Notes under the pieces: generated by a model
What the model was told of the DNA's origin: nothing
The model's input: only the letters and a program-made list of their open reading frames with translations
Databases searched by the model: none
Source: Fidelibacterota bacterium
GTDB taxonomy: Bacteria > Fidelibacterota > Fidelibacteria > Fidelibacterales > Fidelibacteraceae
Reading direction: 5' to 3'
DNA: 6,169 nucleotides
Assembly (NCBI GenBank): GCA_030620575.1
Contig: JAUXEL010000101.1
Coordinates: 1 to 6,169, forward strand
Shown here: positions 6,069 to 6,169 of the stretch, piece after piece
Numbering within the stretch: position 1 is the stretch's first letter
Layout of the letters: each line of letters starts with the position of its first letter
Position numbers and translations under genes: made by a program

Positions 6069-6169
6069 ATAATTTAAGTGAAAAGTATTTTTTTCGGAAC
6101 AAATCATAGTATACTCTGCGTTACCAATTGTTATTTAATATCGGAATGATACTGTCGCTACACATAGAG

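Noticed and set aside
6146..6169. Plus-strand ATG open to the right edge, possible start of a divergent gene
   Set aside because: Only eight codons are visible, with no convincing ribosome binding site. It cannot be told from chance; the sequence to the right is needed.
1..6169. A new multi-gene defence or mobile system
   Set aside because: Only two genes are present. Neither carries nuclease, reverse transcriptase, toxin, transposase or integrase motifs, and I see no array, RNA gene or mobile-element ends.

Overview
The window carries two genes, both on the minus strand. One is a complete lipid kinase at the right. The other is a very large secreted multidomain protein that fills the left three quarters and runs off the left edge. 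The large gene is open from its ATG at 4751 to position 3. I read it codon by codon through every line and found no in-frame stop and no frameshift, giving 1,583 residues with the C-terminus still missing.

Organism: the large protein ends in the NYPNPFNPST-type sorting sequence used by the type IX secretion system (T9SS). It also combines parallel beta-helix, BACON/ASH-like repeat and Ig-like domains in a way typical of the Fibrobacterota-Chlorobiota-Bacteroidota (FCB) superphylum. Base composition looks moderate, with AT-rich intergenic DNA. The kinase has a strong AGGAG ribosome binding site and the large gene a TTGACA-type promoter element. Bacteroidota usually lack both, so I favour a deeper FCB lineage (for example Calditrichota, Marinimicrobia, Cloacimonadota, KSB1 or Ignavibacteria). 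That placement is inference.

Layout in the direction of transcription (right to left): an intergenic region with dyad symmetry (5912-6169); a YegS/DgkB-type diacylglycerol-kinase-family lipid kinase (5911 to 4991); a clear intrinsic terminator (4940-4963); a promoter-like site (4854-4883) followed by a leader of about 95 nt; then the giant gene (4751 to beyond 1). The giant protein reads, in order: signal peptide, glycosidase-like beta-propeller region, CSLREA-like cap plus right-handed beta-helix, the beta-sandwich that often follows such helices, five tandem repeats of about 104 residues, a different Ig-like domain, and the T9SS C-terminal signal.

The terminator followed by a separate promoter suggests the two genes are independent transcription units, so they need not share a function. 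The kinase is probably lipid housekeeping and the large protein is exported to the surface or medium. I found no RNA gene, CRISPR array, insertion sequence or defence system. The most notable items are the composite architecture of the large protein, a run of eight A in its putative promoter spacer, and a dense set of inverted repeats upstream of the kinase.
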